Source of the DNA: an uncultured Bacteroidales bacterium
GTDB taxonomy: Bacteria; Bacteroidota; Bacteroidia; Bacteroidales; UBA932
DNA: 17,084 nt
Direction of reading: 5' to 3'
Assembly: GCA_905235615.1 (NCBI GenBank)
Contig: CAJOMB010000023.1
Location: forward strand, 1-17,084
In this document: positions 17,006 through 17,084 of the stretch, piece after piece
Position numbering within the stretch: position 1 is the stretch's first letter
Layout: each line of letters begins with the position of its first letter
Position numbers and translations under genes: made by a program
The notes under the pieces: generated by a model
What the model was told of the DNA's origin: nothing
Database searches by the model: none
What the model saw: only the letters and a program-made list of their open reading frames with translations

Positions 17006-17036
17006 CAAATTTAGCGGATTCCGTGCAGAATTCCAA
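17006..17036 (-). promoter_or_regulatory. Bacteroidota-type promoter of gltX
   Basis: Read on the minus strand, TAAATTTG (17013 down to 17006) fits the TAnnTTTG -7 box, and TTG (17036 to 17034) lies 20 bases upstream at the usual -33 distance. Transcription would begin around 17000, leaving a leader of only about 15 bases before the ATG at 16985. This supports the short gltX start and the assignment of the organism to Bacteroidota. Confidence 0.65.
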
Positions 17037-17054
17037 CGGCTCTTATTGCCGTTG
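17034..17054. repeat. Inverted repeat overlapping the gltX -33 region
   Basis: CAACGGC (17034-17040) and GCCGTTG (17048-17054) are perfect 7-bp arms around a 7-base TCTTATT spacer. The left arm covers the putative -33 TTG of gltX. It could be an operator-like dyad or the end hairpin of a gene beyond the window. No T run flanks it on the minus strand, so neither role is established. Confidence 0.4.
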
Positions 17055-17084
17055 TACCGGAAATGGCTCATAGTCTGCTTTTTA

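Noticed and set aside
16986..17036. A longer gltX N-terminus starting near 17036
   Set aside because: The would-be TTG start coincides with the -33 promoter element, and the extra 17 residues precede the usual GluRS N-terminus.

Overview
This window is a nearly complete division and cell wall (dcw) cluster followed by a convergent glutamyl-tRNA synthetase gene. The gene order on the plus strand is mraZ, rsmH, an ftsL-like gene, ftsI, murE, mraY, murD, ftsW, murG, murC, ftsQ, ftsA, ftsZ. gltX lies on the minus strand. murF and ddl are not in the cluster. The order, the very divergent FtsL-like protein, the extra loop in MraY and two TAnnTTTG-type -7 promoter boxes (before mraZ and before gltX) all point to Bacteroidota, most likely a GC-rich member of Bacteroidales. 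The genus cannot be named from this sequence alone.

Layout: positions 1-60 hold a promoter and leader for mraZ. Positions 61-15227 hold thirteen genes that are packed almost without gaps. Most junctions are ATGA, GTGA or TAATG overlaps, and the largest gap is 14 bases, so one translationally coupled operon is the natural reading. I saw no convincing promoter inside it. Positions 15228-15311 hold a strong hairpin shared by the convergent ends of ftsZ and gltX. gltX fills 15312-16985, and 16986-17084 holds its promoter and an inverted repeat.

How the genes work together: MurC, MurD and MurE add L-Ala, D-Glu and (judged from a DNPR motif) meso-diaminopimelate to UDP-MurNAc. MraY moves the product onto undecaprenyl phosphate and MurG adds GlcNAc to give lipid II. 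FtsW polymerises the glycan and FtsI crosslinks it at the septum. FtsZ, FtsA, FtsQ and the FtsL-like protein form and connect the division ring. MraZ is the cluster regulator and RsmH methylates 16S rRNA.

The gene content is ordinary. The points worth a second look are: (1) ftsA is split by a single-base frameshift near 13359-13372, although both halves are well conserved; (2) rsmH contains an in-frame copy of a dispersed 'ATCCTTCGC...CTCAGGATGAC' type repeat that adds about 25 residues; (3) murE contains an in-frame composite of three adjacent small hairpins that adds about 23 residues before the ATP-binding loop. I see no undescribed system, mobile element, CRISPR array or RNA gene.
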